64,000 nucleotides of DNA from Isoetes taiwanensis. Taxonomy: Eukaryota > Streptophyta > Lycopodiopsida > Isoetales > Isoetaceae. The notes under the pieces are model-generated. The model was not told where the DNA came from, did no database searches, and worked only from the letters and a program-made list of their open reading frames with translations. A program made the position numbers and the translations under genes. This document shows, piece by piece, positions 47,089 through 59,561 of the stretch (within the stretch, counting starts at the first letter, position 1; each line of letters begins with the position of its first letter). The DNA is taken from positions 9,219,541-9,283,540 of the forward strand of contig JAJEKV010000040.1 of assembly GCA_021234155.1 (NCBI GenBank). Reading direction: 5' to 3'.

Positions 47089-47090
<2 letters not shown>
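46360..47090. repeat. Tandem array, unit about 138 bp
   Basis: Five units begin near 46409, 46551, 46686, 46823 and 46964. Each has a GATCCC-type inverted motif, a T run, a gcctattaggtacaatggtt-like block and a ttattcccgtccgcgatctgg-like block. The units end and begin with the same CCGGGATCACC motif found in the TIRs, so the array probably grew from subterminal element sequence. A longer T run follows at 47090-47119. Confidence 0.85.
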
Positions 47091-47119
<29 letters not shown>

Positions 47120-47495
47120 CTTTTCCATTGGTTGTTTTAATATTTGGCTCCCTGGGGATCCCGGAGGTGTTCAAACTTCGGGATCCCAGAGCTATTCAAG
47201 TTTGGGGATCCCAGAGGTGTTCAAATTCCCAGACATCTGTTATGAATTGAGGGGATGCAGATTGACAGTTCAGGAGTGAACCCGGATAAGAAAAAACAAA
47301 AGCTATTTCCCACATCAATTAACCATTCAGAAACTGTCATATTTTACAATCATAGCCAAAAATTTACATGTTGAACAAGGAACAACCTTTTTTCTCATTT
47401 ATGGACCATTCAAAGATCAAACGGGTCACGGGCGATCGAATTGGTTGCTACCCTCGGGCAAGTAGAAGGTTGATTTTCCCGCTTTTAGGCGATCC

Positions 47496-49934
47496 TTAAC
47501 CTCTGCGAAAGATCACCTTGAAGCTTGTCCTCAAATTGTCCATGTCTTCTTTGGCAAACCAGTCCCGGTGGATCACCATCTGTACACAGTAGATTATAAA
47601 TGGACACTAAATAAATTTGCTGATCAAGAAAGACAAAAGATAAGACATGGACAACTCACATCTGTCTCCTTCATGTAGATTTCTCTGATGAATTTCTGCA
47701 CACAACCAATAACATAGATGCCACAATCCTGGTTGTTGTGCTGCTGTGGAGCTTCCATCAAGATTACTGGTGCATTATGCAATGCTGATGCCTCGTGCCT
47801 CCACCTCTTAAATACATCACTTAAAAACCTGCAATTCAAGGCATTAGAAGATAGGCTATGAATGTATAGTTACCAAATGTTGCACTCACAAAGTGATGAA
47901 CCCGCGTGTTGGAGCATGGAGGGGATCAAAGGAATCGAAGTGCAATATGCAAGGGCAAGGCTTCTTCAATTTACGGCATGCCAAAGGATCGATCCACCAA
48001 AATGAACAGGCTCCAAAGGCCTTTGCATAGGACAAAAGGCGCCATCAATTCAAACCGAAACTAAAAATGCAATAAAAATCAATTTACACGGCATTGACCG
48101 GTATCTGGTAGAACTGTGCATCTTGGATTTTCCACACGGCCTTGCCAAAGGGGATCCCTAATTAGCTTCACGAATCGCTCGTAGGCACCACACGCCCTGG
48201 TTTTGTGCCATTTAGAAACGTACCAAAAGCGGCGGTGGTGGAGGAAGACATGATGACAAAGATTTTTTTGGTGAGGAATTGAGTGTGCAAGAACCCTGCC
48301 AAAGCTCAATTTAGCATACCATGCAAGAAATAAAAACAAAGACAACACACATACAGTAAATAGGCTCCTAAGCAGTCGGCATCGATCTCTGAGTCTTCAA
48401 TACCGAGGTCACCTGGAATAGTCGAGAATTTTCGTGCCTCTGCCTCTGAGATGTGGAATTCAACATCGGATGATTTGCTGCCCACCTTCAGCAGAGGACT
48501 TTGAACCACAATTGGATAATCTAGAGAAAATCTAAACTGCCAAAGCTCCTTTCTAATCTCTCTGTCATATAATTTTAGAGATTCAAAGAAGTGGGGGTCC
48601 AGCATATACAAATACCACATTTTTATCTTGCTCGGGGTCGGGGGAGCCAATTCATCTGCATTTTCAAGCTCCTCCTCTGATTCTTCATGCACAATATGGT
48701 TTGGAGCCATCAGATCTGCATCCCTCCGGGCCTGCACAAAAGTCCGCTTCCTTGGGGTACCCTGCAGACTTGGGCTATTCGAATTTGGGGTTTTCAGAGG
48801 AGGTGAATTAAATTCAAGCGTATGCGCAGCTTCAAACTCCGCACTCACATCGTCTTCGTCCAACTGGTGCTGTTCATAGCTCAAATCACCAAACAAATCC
48901 TTCTCATCCAAATTGCCATGCTTGCTCCTAATCCTTTCCTTGATTTCCCTTATCCGCTCTACCTGCATTTCTAGTTCTGTGGCCTCCTTTCTCCGCACCT
49001 GCAGGTTTATAAACTCGGCTCGGGCCGTGTCATCCAAAAGGCCGAGGGCGATTTGCTCATCTGCCATACGCTCTGCTGCTGCCCTTGCCCTCTGAAGTTT
49101 TCGTCTCAGATTGTGGGTAAATTTGAAGTCGGGATCAAGAGATCTCTCCACACTTACCTTCCCATAATCTCTAACCCTCACCTCTGCCTTGTTCTTCGGA
49201 ATTCGACCCCTCGGGGCATCTGGAAGCCTGTAATTCTGCCATAATTGATGCACCCTGAACCTATGATTCTCAAGTTCGATCTTCCTGCTGTAGGATTTGC
49301 TGCAGTCACCGACCTGGCAACGCCATTTTCGACTGACCTAATCATACCTGTAGTCCTTCAAAATTTCTTCAGTGGTCAGTTCCTCGCTTGGATTGACGTT
49401 AAAACATTCAATATTACTTTTTGGGGCCTCATCCCCCTCATCTGCATTTTGAGCATTCTTTAGAACATCTGCTTTTCCGTGCCATTGGCCATCGACTGAA
49501 GCCTCGTCCCTGGCAGCAGGGGTATTCTTCTGTGGTGAAGCGCCCTTAGCTCTTGCTTCTGCCCTTAATCTCTTCTTGTTCGGGGATTGAACCTCTTGGT
49601 TGGATTCAATCTCAGCAATATCTTTGAGGCATTCGGGCAATGGCCAAGCCGAGTTTCCTTCCATTGCCCCATTCCAGTTCTCGTTAATGGAGGTGTTTAG
49701 GCTGATTTCGAGGTTAATCGACTCCTCCACCATCTGTAAAATAACATAACCGGTTAGAATAAGACTAAAATAGACTTTAAAAATGGACCTGTCGATGGCG
49801 CTCACCTTTAAATACTCGGCAGATGCAACAGCAGCGACAGCGCCTCTGGATTCGGCAGCAATCGGACCCTTTCCACTCAGTTCCGGTCGGAAAGGGCAAT
49901 CGTTCTTAAGCGCCGCGAGTTCGGACATAGCCAT
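47496..49934 (-). pseudogene. C2H2 zinc finger, coiled-coil, ULP1-like protease gene in the MULE
   Basis: Exon 1 (49934-about 49805) starts MAMSELAALKND. Exon 2 (from 49733) continues in one frame, except for a TAG at 49340-49338, through a C2H2 finger (CQVGDC, 12 residues, HRFRVH) and a long charged coiled coil. Later exons encode a ULP1/C48-like domain: IPVNA, then PCPCILHFDSFD (the expected Asp), then QQHNNQDCGIYVIG (the catalytic Cys, 47828-47660), and a last exon 47579-47496. The HW that usually carries the catalytic His reads FWW here. ULP1 proteases remove SUMO; MULE-borne copies have unknown roles. The TAG is a single C-to-T change from CAG. The exons between 48360 and 47830 are less certain. 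Confidence 0.65.
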
Positions 49935-50299
49935 CGCCGGGTCCGTGCTCCCTTCCTCGGAATCCCCACCGCTGCGTGGCGACTTCGCAATTGGCCCGTC
50001 ACGAATAATCGGCGGTTTTCCGCTCTCCGGTTACACCATTAGTGGATGGCGTCACGACATCGACTTCGTCGGGCGCATTAATTCAAACCAATGGCATCGA
50101 TTGAACCGTGGGCGGCCCGGCTTCGTCAAAGGCGGTGGTGATCCCGAGGAGGTTTTCACCAGAAGGACTTTCGGGATCCCTGGAGGCTGAATAACCCCCG
50201 ACGATAACGGGCATCCGATATCGGCCAACGATGGCCATCCCTTAGGAGGGGATCACACCCCGCCGATTCCGGTGATCCCGGCGAAGTAATCACCGGGGT

Positions 50300-50764
50300 A
50301 TCCGTATCGGGCGCCAAGTATTCGGCGAGTCCTATCCGGATCCCGAGGCCGATTTCCACCTGGTCCCGATGTCCGCCGATGTGTCGGCTATGGTGGTGAT
50401 CCCGGCGTCGGATCGGCGATATCGGGTGGCCGATATCGCACGCAAATGGCGATCCCGAGGAGGGATCACACCCACGGGCCGATATCGGGCGCTGGTTATC
50501 GCCGGCATGGGGTCCCCGAGGGCTGGTTCACGCTTAAGGACTCTGAGGGTGGATCAGTGTTGGTGATACCGAGGCGGGAACACCACGGGACGGCCGGATG
50601 TGTCAAGCGTGTGTGGGCGTTTATCCGCGCAGACCCACCACGTGTGTCGTAAGATGCGGTGAAACGGGGGTCTGAAACGGTTCCGTCGAGCCACAGCGGT
50701 GATCTGCGGGGCGGTTTTACCTTTTACCTGGGATCCCGAAACCAGGGTAAGACTATCCTGAGCC
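50300..50764 (-). repeat. Right terminal inverted repeat
   Basis: Reverse-complement match to the left TIR. The inner limit is approximate. The outer end is exact at 50764, followed by the 9-bp target duplication. Confidence 0.8.
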
Positions 50765-50773
50765 CTCAAAATA

Positions 50774-51835
50774 TCTCTTTCCTAAGATTTGGGAGTAGGT
50801 GGGCCGGAAAGAGGGGGAGTTCGAATTTTTTTTCTCTATGGTCCGACGAGCATTCTTTCTTTTGTATTTGCTCTGCATAGTCGGAAATAGGAGGTCTTGG
50901 CTTCATGGGGCTGCTAAGAACAGCCCGATGGAGGCGCCCAGACAGCTAGAGTTGCGTATAAATGGTGCGTCTGCCCAAATCGGCCTGCGATGGCATCTTC
51001 GACGGCTTCTTGCTTCTGATTTTGGAGGACAACTCCACCTTCACCCATTTCAATTCTTCCCTTTTCTTCCCCATTGCAAATGCATCAGTTGGATGCACAA
51101 ATTATTGATAGAAACTCTTCTTTGAAATTGCGTCATGTAGAAGCCCCTTTTGCTTGGCGCTTTTGCCATGGACATTTTTGTTTCAGCAAGCAGAGAATGA
51201 GGAATGGTTCTAGGTAGCCAAGAGGTTTCATGAGCAAGCAAAGAATGAGCAATGGATTTGGGAGAACACTATTCATCCCTGGTGCTTGTTACCAGATATT
51301 CTACCTTGGTTTAGGTCCGGTAGATTGTGCACCGTCAGGTAGATTGTGCTCTAACAGAGTGTGCAGCTTCTGCCAGCTTCTGGTCTGATTGCAAAAACAA
51401 TTTCTTGCGTTGCAATGGTTCATGGCACTGCATTTTCCATTCGCAAACGTATTTTATACGTGTATATGGCGTATGGGGAGCGTTGTGCTATACGGGGGTG
51501 TGAGGTGTAAAATCCCTTGCCCTTGATTTAGCATATTCTCACGATTATGCCTTCATCCAATGCACAAAAAAAAAAACATTAACACATGGAGACATTAACA
51601 AATGGCGTATGAATTTTCGATTTGCAGTATGGTTTGCCCGATATAAAATAAAGTTAACCCTACTAAAAAAATTTATTGAGGCAGCCAAGCCCGCAAACAT
51701 TTCTCTCATTCAAATCCCATATATTTTAGAAGTGAATGAAAAGACGAGAATGTCTTAGACCATCCTTCTCATTTCTCTCATTCGAATCCCTTATATTTTG
51801 GAAGTGAATGAAAAGACGAGAATGTCTGAGACCAT
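50774..51835. other. Intergenic, nothing recognised
   Basis: A 72-bp tandem duplication (51711/51783, gaagtgaatgaaaagacgag in each copy) ends at the left edge of the LINE. A third copy of that sequence lies at 54257 beyond the LINE. No gene recognised; the ORF at 50799-51125 lacks a known domain. Confidence 0.5.
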
Positions 51836-51838
51836 CCT

Positions 51839-53898
51839 TCCCGCGACGGACCTCCAGGAACACAACCTTCCCATGTAATCAATGGTTTGATGCAGAGTGC
51901 AAGAAACACAAACGCTGGCTCCGCCAAGTCACAGACCCTGCTTTACGCCCACGTGCAGTCAGACAGTACCGCGTCCTCCTTAAAGCTAAGAAAGCCAGGT
52001 ACATTGCAGCGCATCAAAAGGAAATGTTTTATCTCCTGGAATGTCACCCTAGGAACTTCTGGCAAAGGATTCTTAGAAAGCCAGTACAGCCCACAGGGAA
52101 CATCACTCCCGAGCAGTGGAGGCAATACTTGCAACAGCTATACAACCCTCAGGGTGCACATGCAGCATTACCCCTGAAAGAAGGCCCAGTGCTGGAAATC
52201 ACATATTCGGACGTGGAACAAGGCTTATAGTGTCTTGCCAATGGGAGAGCCCCGGACCTAGATGGTATGCAGGCAGAATTGCTTAAGTGGGCAGGGCCGT
52301 CCATAATACCAGTGCCGACCGCCTTGTTCAACAAGGCATTACAGGAAGGCTTCCCGCTGTAACGGACCAATAGCAGAGTTGTTCCCATCTATAAGGCAGG
52401 TGACCCGCACTGCAAAGCCAATTACCGAACAATCATGGTCAGTTCAGTGTTTGCAAAATTGCTTCTTTGGGATTCTCGGCGGCAGTTGATTAGCCGGGCG
52501 AAGGCGCGATGGAGATTTGCGAGAATGCGTGTACAAAGCTATCTGAAAAGATGCTCGGGTCGGTTGCAGCCGACAAACCAACCATTTGATAGTAGTATAG
52601 GGGTTGGATGCCCTCTCTCCCCAACACTGTTTGGGCTTTACATTGATCAATTGGAGAGCTGGCTTGCTGATAATGGGGGCGACGGGGCTCACCTTCTCTA
52701 CCAGATTATCAAGCAGTTAATATATCTTTGATGATGTGGACCTCCTAGTTTACACACCAGCGGACATGCACGCGACATCTCGATGCCACGGACACATTTT
52801 GTCAAGCGGTCGATATCTTGCGCGTCAACTTGGCCAAGACTAAGGTGGTTTTCATATCATCTTCCACGACAACCGAGGATCCCTCCTTCGATTCTTCCGA
52901 GGGCGAGAATGTGGAAGTAGCATCCACATACAAATATTTGGGAGTGGAGTTTCCTTCTACTATGCAATCGGGACACATCCATACGGCTTGATAGTCATAT
53001 ATGCAATGCAAAACAATAGTCATAGAGCGGAGTTGTATGATTGGACCCATCAGTCACACCTGTTCAAGGTCTTAGTGGAGCCTGTCCTTTTATACGGGGT
53101 TGAAGTATGGGGCTCAGTAGTATCCCTCGCTACTTGGAATGACTTGGAACAAAAGAAAGCCTTCTTGGTACGAGCACTAGGGGTGAAACAAATCCCATAT
53201 CAAATTCTACTGCGGAGACGATTCTTGCCTCTTGAGGGCCCCTTGATCGCCACATTGTCTATTTTCAGAAGGTGGTCAATAGGGACGATGCTCGTCTCCC
53301 TAAACTAGCTTATATCATGGCAATGGGGCCACAGCGCCTCACGGCCTGCTAGAGGGAAAAGAGAGCTCAATGGATGGCTAGATGGAATGTTCAGGAGCAC
53401 AGGTGCATACATGTGCAAACAGAGGCAGATCGCCATAGCTTGAGGCAATGTCTTGACGCTTGCTTCATCAACAAGTTTTGGGATGCCAGCGCCCTTGAAC
53501 AGGTCAAGACAGCACACTACCAGCGCTACATAAATCCCACATTGGAACAAGGCCCACAATGCTACCTGCTCACCCACTTGCCCATGAAAAGACGCAGACT
53601 CATTGCCTCCATTCGCACAGGGGCACATCATCTTCGAATTGAGACAGGTAGATGGATTGGTGAGCCACGTCAGGACAGGCTCTGTCAATGCTGCCAAATG
53701 GGAGTCATTGAGGATGAATCTCATACCCTTCAAAGTTGCCCAGCATATGATCAAATCCGGACGCACTATCCTGAGTTGGTCAGGTCTGGCCAGCCGCTAC
53801 ATGTGACATTGAGCACGACATCCATACGGGTGCTAGGATCATACCTTCAGGAGGTCATGGACATGCGAGATCAGCTATGTCCTCGGGCACGCGCTTGA
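51839..53898 (+). pseudogene. LINE reverse transcriptase, broken
   Basis: Visible blocks in order: RARYIAAHQKEMFY-like spacer, NGRAPDLDGMQAELLKWAGP (52248-52310), VVPIYKAGDP and NYRTIMVSS, GVGCPLSPTLFGLYIDQL (52606-52650), a damaged catalytic site (FDDVDLLVY near 52729, where a FADD-type motif is expected), and a C-terminal CQCC with SHTLQSCPAY (53680-53750). The last frame is open to 53898. Several stops and frameshifts make it inactive. Confidence 0.8.
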
Positions 53899-54182
53899 CA
53901 TGTACATATACATTTATTTCATGATGATGTATACTTGTACAGTTTGACAGCATTCTTATGACTGCCACGATCTTTCCCTTGAAAACCCTTCGGGGCGAGG
54001 GTTTTTTAACCCGGACAGTAATAAGTTTGTTGCGCTCCTTCTGGGTCCCATAGGCCGATTGGTCTCAGTGGACGATAAAAAACTATTCTTATTCTTATTC
54101 TTATTCTTATTCTTATTCTTATTCTTATTCTTATTCTTATTCTTATTCTTATTCTTATTCTTATTCTTATTCTTATTCTTCT
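51839..54182 (+). mobile_element. LINE, 5'-truncated, with (TTCTTA)n tail
   Basis: It contains a decayed reverse transcriptase, a Cys-rich C-terminal domain, a 3' UTR shared with the remnant at 11136-11335, and about 17 copies of TTCTTA (54083-54182). The 3' UTR can fold a hairpin around ccttcggggcgaggg. Host sequence present in tandem before the element recurs after it. The endonuclease region is missing. Confidence 0.85.
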
Positions 54183-54284
54183 CTTGACTCACTATAATGT
54201 TTTTAAAATCTTTAAAAATTGATAGATAGATAGTATTTTTACGCCAAATCCCCTATGTCTTAGAAGTGAATGAAAAGACGAAAG

Positions 54285-54420
54285 TGTCTGAGACCATCTT
54301 CTCTTGACTCACTAAAATGAGGAAAACGTTGCACAAACTCATCCGTCTCCCAAGTGGCATCCGTAGGAGACTGGCTTCACCACAAGACTAGATATTCATG
54401 AATATCTCTATTGCGCAACT
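54285..54420 (-). pseudogene. Ty3/gypsy chromodomain fragment
   Basis: The minus strand reads NRDIHEYLVLW, a stop, then SPTDATWETDEFVQRFP, the pattern of a chromodomain from a chromovirus integrase C-terminus. Such domains bind methylated histone tails and steer integration. The surrounding DNA to about 55.5 kb is probably more of the same element but is too decayed to read. Confidence 0.65.
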
Positions 54421-55569
54421 GCCGAAGAAGCACCATGCTTAGTTCATAAATGTTCATCATTTAGAATAAGGCATTAGCTCCACATTTGCAAACACAACTT
54501 TCTTAGACCATCTTGCAATCCAAAAGTTGCATCAACAATAAGAAGCAAATTTAGATCATCTGTCTTAGCCCAAAATGCATCAAGCACTACTCGCCAACAG
54601 ATATTCTTGGGGAAACCAGAGCCAAGCATAAGTCAAATCCCTGATTAGGCAAGATAGTATGACTTAGAGTAGTTTGACATATACATCCAGTGATGCAACC
54701 CCAAAACAAGAACCCTTGCTTTTGCAAGAAAAGAAAAGAAAAAGTTGTACTTTGCATTCTGGGCATATTTACCTTTAGATTAATCCAAGCCAATCATGGT
54801 TGTCCTGTCAACCCATACAAATATAGAGGTTTCAAGTCCATTCTTGGTCTCCTTAACCTTGATTTTATTGCCACGAACGAACTATTGCCATCTTAAAATT
54901 CACTATCCGCACTCAGTAGATACAAATCATCTACTTATGTCAATCATATCACAGACTACCCAGTTTCACAACACTCAGTACTAGATCTAGTTTTCCCACA
55001 AAGCTAACTCATATGCTAATATTTCCAGCCTCCTTCCCTCGAAAGGGATTAGCATAATGCGGAATGAACATTGACACTTTCCTTAACCATATTATTAAGA
55101 AAATTGTTTGTATAACTAAGAAATTATCATTTCTCAGGTTAACACAATCATGTTCCTCAAGATGACCTCAACTTGCATAAGGTTTGACTCTAACTTGGAG
55201 ATCCACGCAACTCTACTTCTGGGAAAGTGAGAATTGCCTCTCCATCATGCAACAATGCAAAGTAGAATTCTTTTTGAGGCACTTATGTACTGCAGTACAT
55301 ATCATAGGATTCTACGCCAATCTACATATATTAGATCACTTTAGATTGTTTACATGGTTTAATTTGAAGCAACAGGGTAGGGTAACTAATCCTTCCACTT
55401 GGTTAACTTCTCATGGATAAATTTTACTCTCAACACATCTTCCAAGACGACGTTGATCGCAGTACATCTAGATGGTTCATTTATCCAATACATGATCTCA
55501 CAATCCTTCACATAGACCATTTCAATGGTCCCATCATGTTGCATGCATATTTTAACCACATTGGATTAA
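54421..55569. other. Decayed TE-like DNA, nothing else recognised
   Basis: Short ORFs only. Fragments on the minus strand near 54.45-54.65 kb may precede the chromodomain in the same element. No gene. Confidence 0.4.
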
Positions 55570-56510
55570 CGTAGCTGTAAATAGGAGGAGATACTCCTCA
55601 TACACCGCAGCTATAGCAATTTTCCTATCCCATAGAGCCCAGACCCAGATAGGGGAACCATCTGTCCAACCCCTAGATATTGAGCCTATGGCCATGGCAA
55701 CAGGTGAAGAAGAGCCGATGCTTCTGGAGTACGAGAGGGAAGAGCAAGAGGAAGATGAAGGACGTGGGTCGGACAGGGAGGACATCAGTAACATCGACCC
55801 GGCACAAAAAAGGCAGCAAGCGGAGCAGGAACTTCAAAGCTTTGAAGAGGGGCTGAGAACCACGCAGACAGCTCCACCACTTGGGCTAGGCATCACAAGA
55901 CTAATCCCGATAATCATCCAAGGAGAAGCGTACCTGAGCCTCCACGACATCAAGAACCTCCCAGAGTGCAGGGACAAGGGCTACAGGATAGACGAGCTCC
56001 TACATCTCTTACGTCAATAACCGGACCTTGATGACTTCATCGACCGGGAGACATAGGACTTCCCCATCAGCATAAGGGAGGCCCCAGACGTACACTGACC
56101 AATCTCCGACGGACATAGAAGCTTACACTAGCATTAGGCAGATGATGGCACAACAGGAGTTACCCACAGAGGAGGAGTTCATAGCGATCCACGAGCGGAT
56201 GGGAATCAGAGGGAAAACAACGAGTGCGCTCCTACCTAGCACCTCGGCAGCAGCAGAGCGAACTAATCGAATTATTGAAGATATGTTAAGGAGTTATGTT
56301 TGGAACAAACAGTCTAAGTGGGATTATTTCATCCACTTAGTAGAGTTTGCCTACAACAGTACCAAGCAGGAGTCATCCCAGATGTCTCCTTTCATGATTA
56401 ATTATGGGTACCAGTGCCCGACCCCTGATACATAGCACAACCCAGTGTCAAAGGTAGAAGTCTCCCAGCAAATGCAGCTTGCAGTAGGAGCTGCGTGTAT
56501 CTTATGAACA
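55570..56510 (+). pseudogene. ORF2-integrase chimera of the H3-like element family
   Basis: From about 55570 to 56260 the translation matches ORF2 of the minus-strand element at 2073-547: SYTAAIAIFLSH, PPLGLGIT, NLPEC, DELLH and QELPTEEEF all align. Stops lie at 56018-56020 and near 56053, and a frameshift lies near 56095. At about 56255 the frame passes without a break into a Ty3/gypsy integrase segment (ERTNRIIEDMLRSYV, then AYNSTKQESSQMSPF) and stops at 56433-56435. The simplest reading is an internal deletion that joined ORF2 to the downstream pol of one element. Confidence 0.8.
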
Positions 56511-59500
56511 TCAACACAAGATTGATAATTATGCAGGGAAGATAATTTCTCTCTATTTGATACGTTCAATTTGGTTGTTGCGTTGGCTACTTCACCGCAA
56601 ATTCGGCTCCTCCTCCTGATATTTCCTGAATAATTAGCATGAAGCAGGCTATTAGCATCATTAGTACCGCCCTAGGGTACTTCGTCAAACCTTACTAGAA
56701 CCAAATGCGCTGCCTAGCAGTCCCGAGCAATGTGACTCATGCTTTCACACTTACGTAATGGTTCCATGTAATTAAACTTGTTGCAATCTTAGTATGCAAT
56801 CATCCTTGGCTTTCATAGCCTGACATATTGCACACTCAGCATCAAGTAACAACTTGACAAACTTGACCCATAACTTTCCATACCTAGTATAGAATTTCGT
56901 GATGCATTGCACACAAACATAAGGATCAACCACCAGGATATAACCACTTTTCCACAAGAAAATACTCTAATGCACACAGTCCCAGACCCAGGCATAGCCA
57001 CCATGTCCTTTAGTCAATCTTCTCGACGTGCATTAACAATCCTTCAAATAAGGATTATATCACAATTCAGACACAATTCAGGAAACTCTATGCTTATAGA
57101 GATTGCTATGGTCATCTGTATATTATCTTCTAGATAATATCCAACACTTCGACTCATGAACTTCTAATCATAAGTTCTCAACCCATGGTCACGTAATCTC
57201 ACCTAGCTACACTTAGCTTGAGATTATTTAGGCCACCTTTTGACTTTGGCAAATCTGATAGTCCTTCAAGCTCACTTCTAACACCAGTTTTATTAGCAAT
57301 CCTTGTTCCAAGTCCCAATGCTTGAAGTAGTATTGCCAACAACAGCTTTTGACCATGCCAATAGCTTCCAATTGAGCTCTAATCCATTCCATTCTTGACC
57401 CTAAGTCAAAGATTCCATGAATGAAGTAATTGAAGATTAAGAATTTATACTTGAACGATCTTCCTCGTCACTGCCTACTAATGAAACTCCATCATCATCT
57501 ATGGCATTAAGTATTTAAGGCCAAATCCTCTGCACCTATTTCGTCTTACCTAAATTGGAGTCGAGGATGCTCGCTTTTCGCCTTATATGTTTGCTCTTAT
57601 TTTCTCTTCCAGCTCACTATAGGCTTCTGTATACCATAATCGCCACGTAAATATCCCACCTGGACTTTTTCAGAATTTGTAATTTATTTTTTCTTTGTAG
57701 TTCTTAGTTTCTTCCAAATAAATTTCTAGGTGAACAAGGTTGCATTTTAAACGGGAGTGTTGCAGCACTCCTGGTTCAAAGATTCCTTCATAGAAATAGA
57801 CCATGCTCTTAAAAGTGACCTTCCTGGACTAAGGTTGAGAATTTCCAAAGGTTTAAATATTTTTTCATGTATTTTGGCTACTCAATAAGTGCATAAAACA
57901 ACATAGTTGAAAGAGGCAAAATTTACAGATGATAGTACAATCTATGAAAGCAAGACAAATCAAAAACATCAAATTTAAGAGAAAATAATTTCATTAATTC
58001 TTTTCAATACATCGATTTTGGAAGCTAAATAGATGTTATCAATAAATGTGTATCACAGAACAAGTCAAAGGTCGACATCATAGTCTTCCTCATTTGATTT
58101 AGTGCACTTAGATTTGCAGATTCGCCAACACCGCTGAAACTCTAAGAAATTAGAGAAGTTCTGGCAGATAGCAGTGTTTCAGTGCTCCATGGTTCTCTTG
58201 CCGTCAAAGCTCCAGTAACAAAGCAAATCAGCCACAAGAAGCATATAAAAATATGATTTTTTAATGAGGTAAATCAGTATGCACTTTTCATGCACTTATC
58301 GATGGCTAGGGCTCTCTTATCATCTACCTCATTTTCTTTAACAAGAAGCTGAAATAGAAAACAATAAAATATTTAACATCTCCCCATTTTGTTTAACAAC
58401 AAGAGAAAATAGCAGTACACACTGATTTATCTTTTCTACTTAAATAAAAATTCTTAGATAAGACTGATAAGGTGGTATTATCTTTTTCATGAAAAAAATG
58501 GGAATACAAGGGTTCAAATCCCTAAGCCTTCTAAGCTGTACACATTCATACAAGGGAATTTTATGCCAATAGAAAGACCATAGAAAACAAAGCCTATCTT
58601 GATGAAAGAACCATGAGCAATCACTTAATAATGTTTGAGACATTTTATTATGTGGAACATCATTTGTTTGTAAGAAAAGTAACTTATAACTTCAATTGAA
58701 AACCACTTTTAATTGATATCCAAAGTTATTATTGGTCTATGGTATAAGACGTACACAAGTTCACTAGCAAAACATCGTAAATTAAAAGTCAAAATTGCTA
58801 GTGGTTTATAGCCAAGATGTAGATAACTTTTTTACTCATGGTTAAGTCTTCAAAACCCATTCCTTTGGAACTCGCTGTCGTTGTTTAATAGATGGCGGTT
58901 AGCAATTGCAGAGAATTGCCATTGCCGCAACTGGAATCTGCCCTGAATATAAGAGTCGATTTCTATGATCATCATTTTGCCTTTTGACTTCTAAGTCAAG
59001 GCGGTGTTTTCCCCCTTCCCATGCATCTTCAGACCCGACTTTGCTGCTGGCGTGGTCCAAAAATTGCCTTGGCCTTCCAGAAAGGGGGAGGACCCTTCTG
59101 GCCTCCCGAATCAGGCTGCTGCCGTAATCTCTCTTCCTCATGCTTCAGCAAGCAGTTTGCTCGCAAGCAATTCGATGGTGCTAGTGACAACTACTCCGAT
59201 CGAGAAGGAGCACATAGAAACGACACACAGAAAAATAGCTTGACCTTGGGCACATGTGATCCGGTCAGGTTAGGCTCAATAAGTCCTCGTAGAAACACAC
59301 CCTAAGTAACTAGCACTATGGCAAGCTTAGGGCAAATGGTTGGTTGGTAGGTTTGGTTTGGTGGGTGCATCAATTATAACATTTGCAATGGTTGACCCTA
59401 GACTTGATGTCAACTTTGTGGAGTTGTTAGGGATCTATTATAAATATTCTTACAACTTGTAGGTGCTTGTCCAGTTGTTAGGGATCTATCACTAATACAA

Positions 59501-59560
59501 TATAACATACTTTGTAATGCTTTTTGTAACGTAAAATGCATTAATAAGTATTTTTTTTAT
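56511..59560. other. Intergenic, nothing recognised
   Basis: AT-rich DNA with small ORFs. The minus ORF 58899-59141 (MRKRDYGSSLIREARRV) and the overlapping plus ORFs have no recognised domain. No tRNA was found, although a B-box-like ggttcaaatcc lies at 58512. Confidence 0.45.
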
Positions 59561-59561
59561 T

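Larger units (their letters stand above)
45423..50764. mobile_element. Mutator-like element with ULP1 gene
   Basis: The terminal inverted repeats start GGCTCAGGATAGTCTTACCC at both ends and are flanked by a perfect 9-bp target duplication, ctcaaaata (45414-45422 and 50765-50773). A 9-bp duplication with long TIRs is typical of Mutator-like elements. No mudrA transposase is recognised inside. The cargo is a C2H2-coiled-coil-ULP1 gene, a short exon-like ORF and a tandem array. MULEs that carry ULP1-like genes (Kaonashi type) are known in angiosperms. Confidence 0.85.

Noticed and set aside
58500..58525. tRNA-like B box (ggttcaaatcc)
   Set aside because: No matching A box, acceptor stem or anticodon arm at the right distance.
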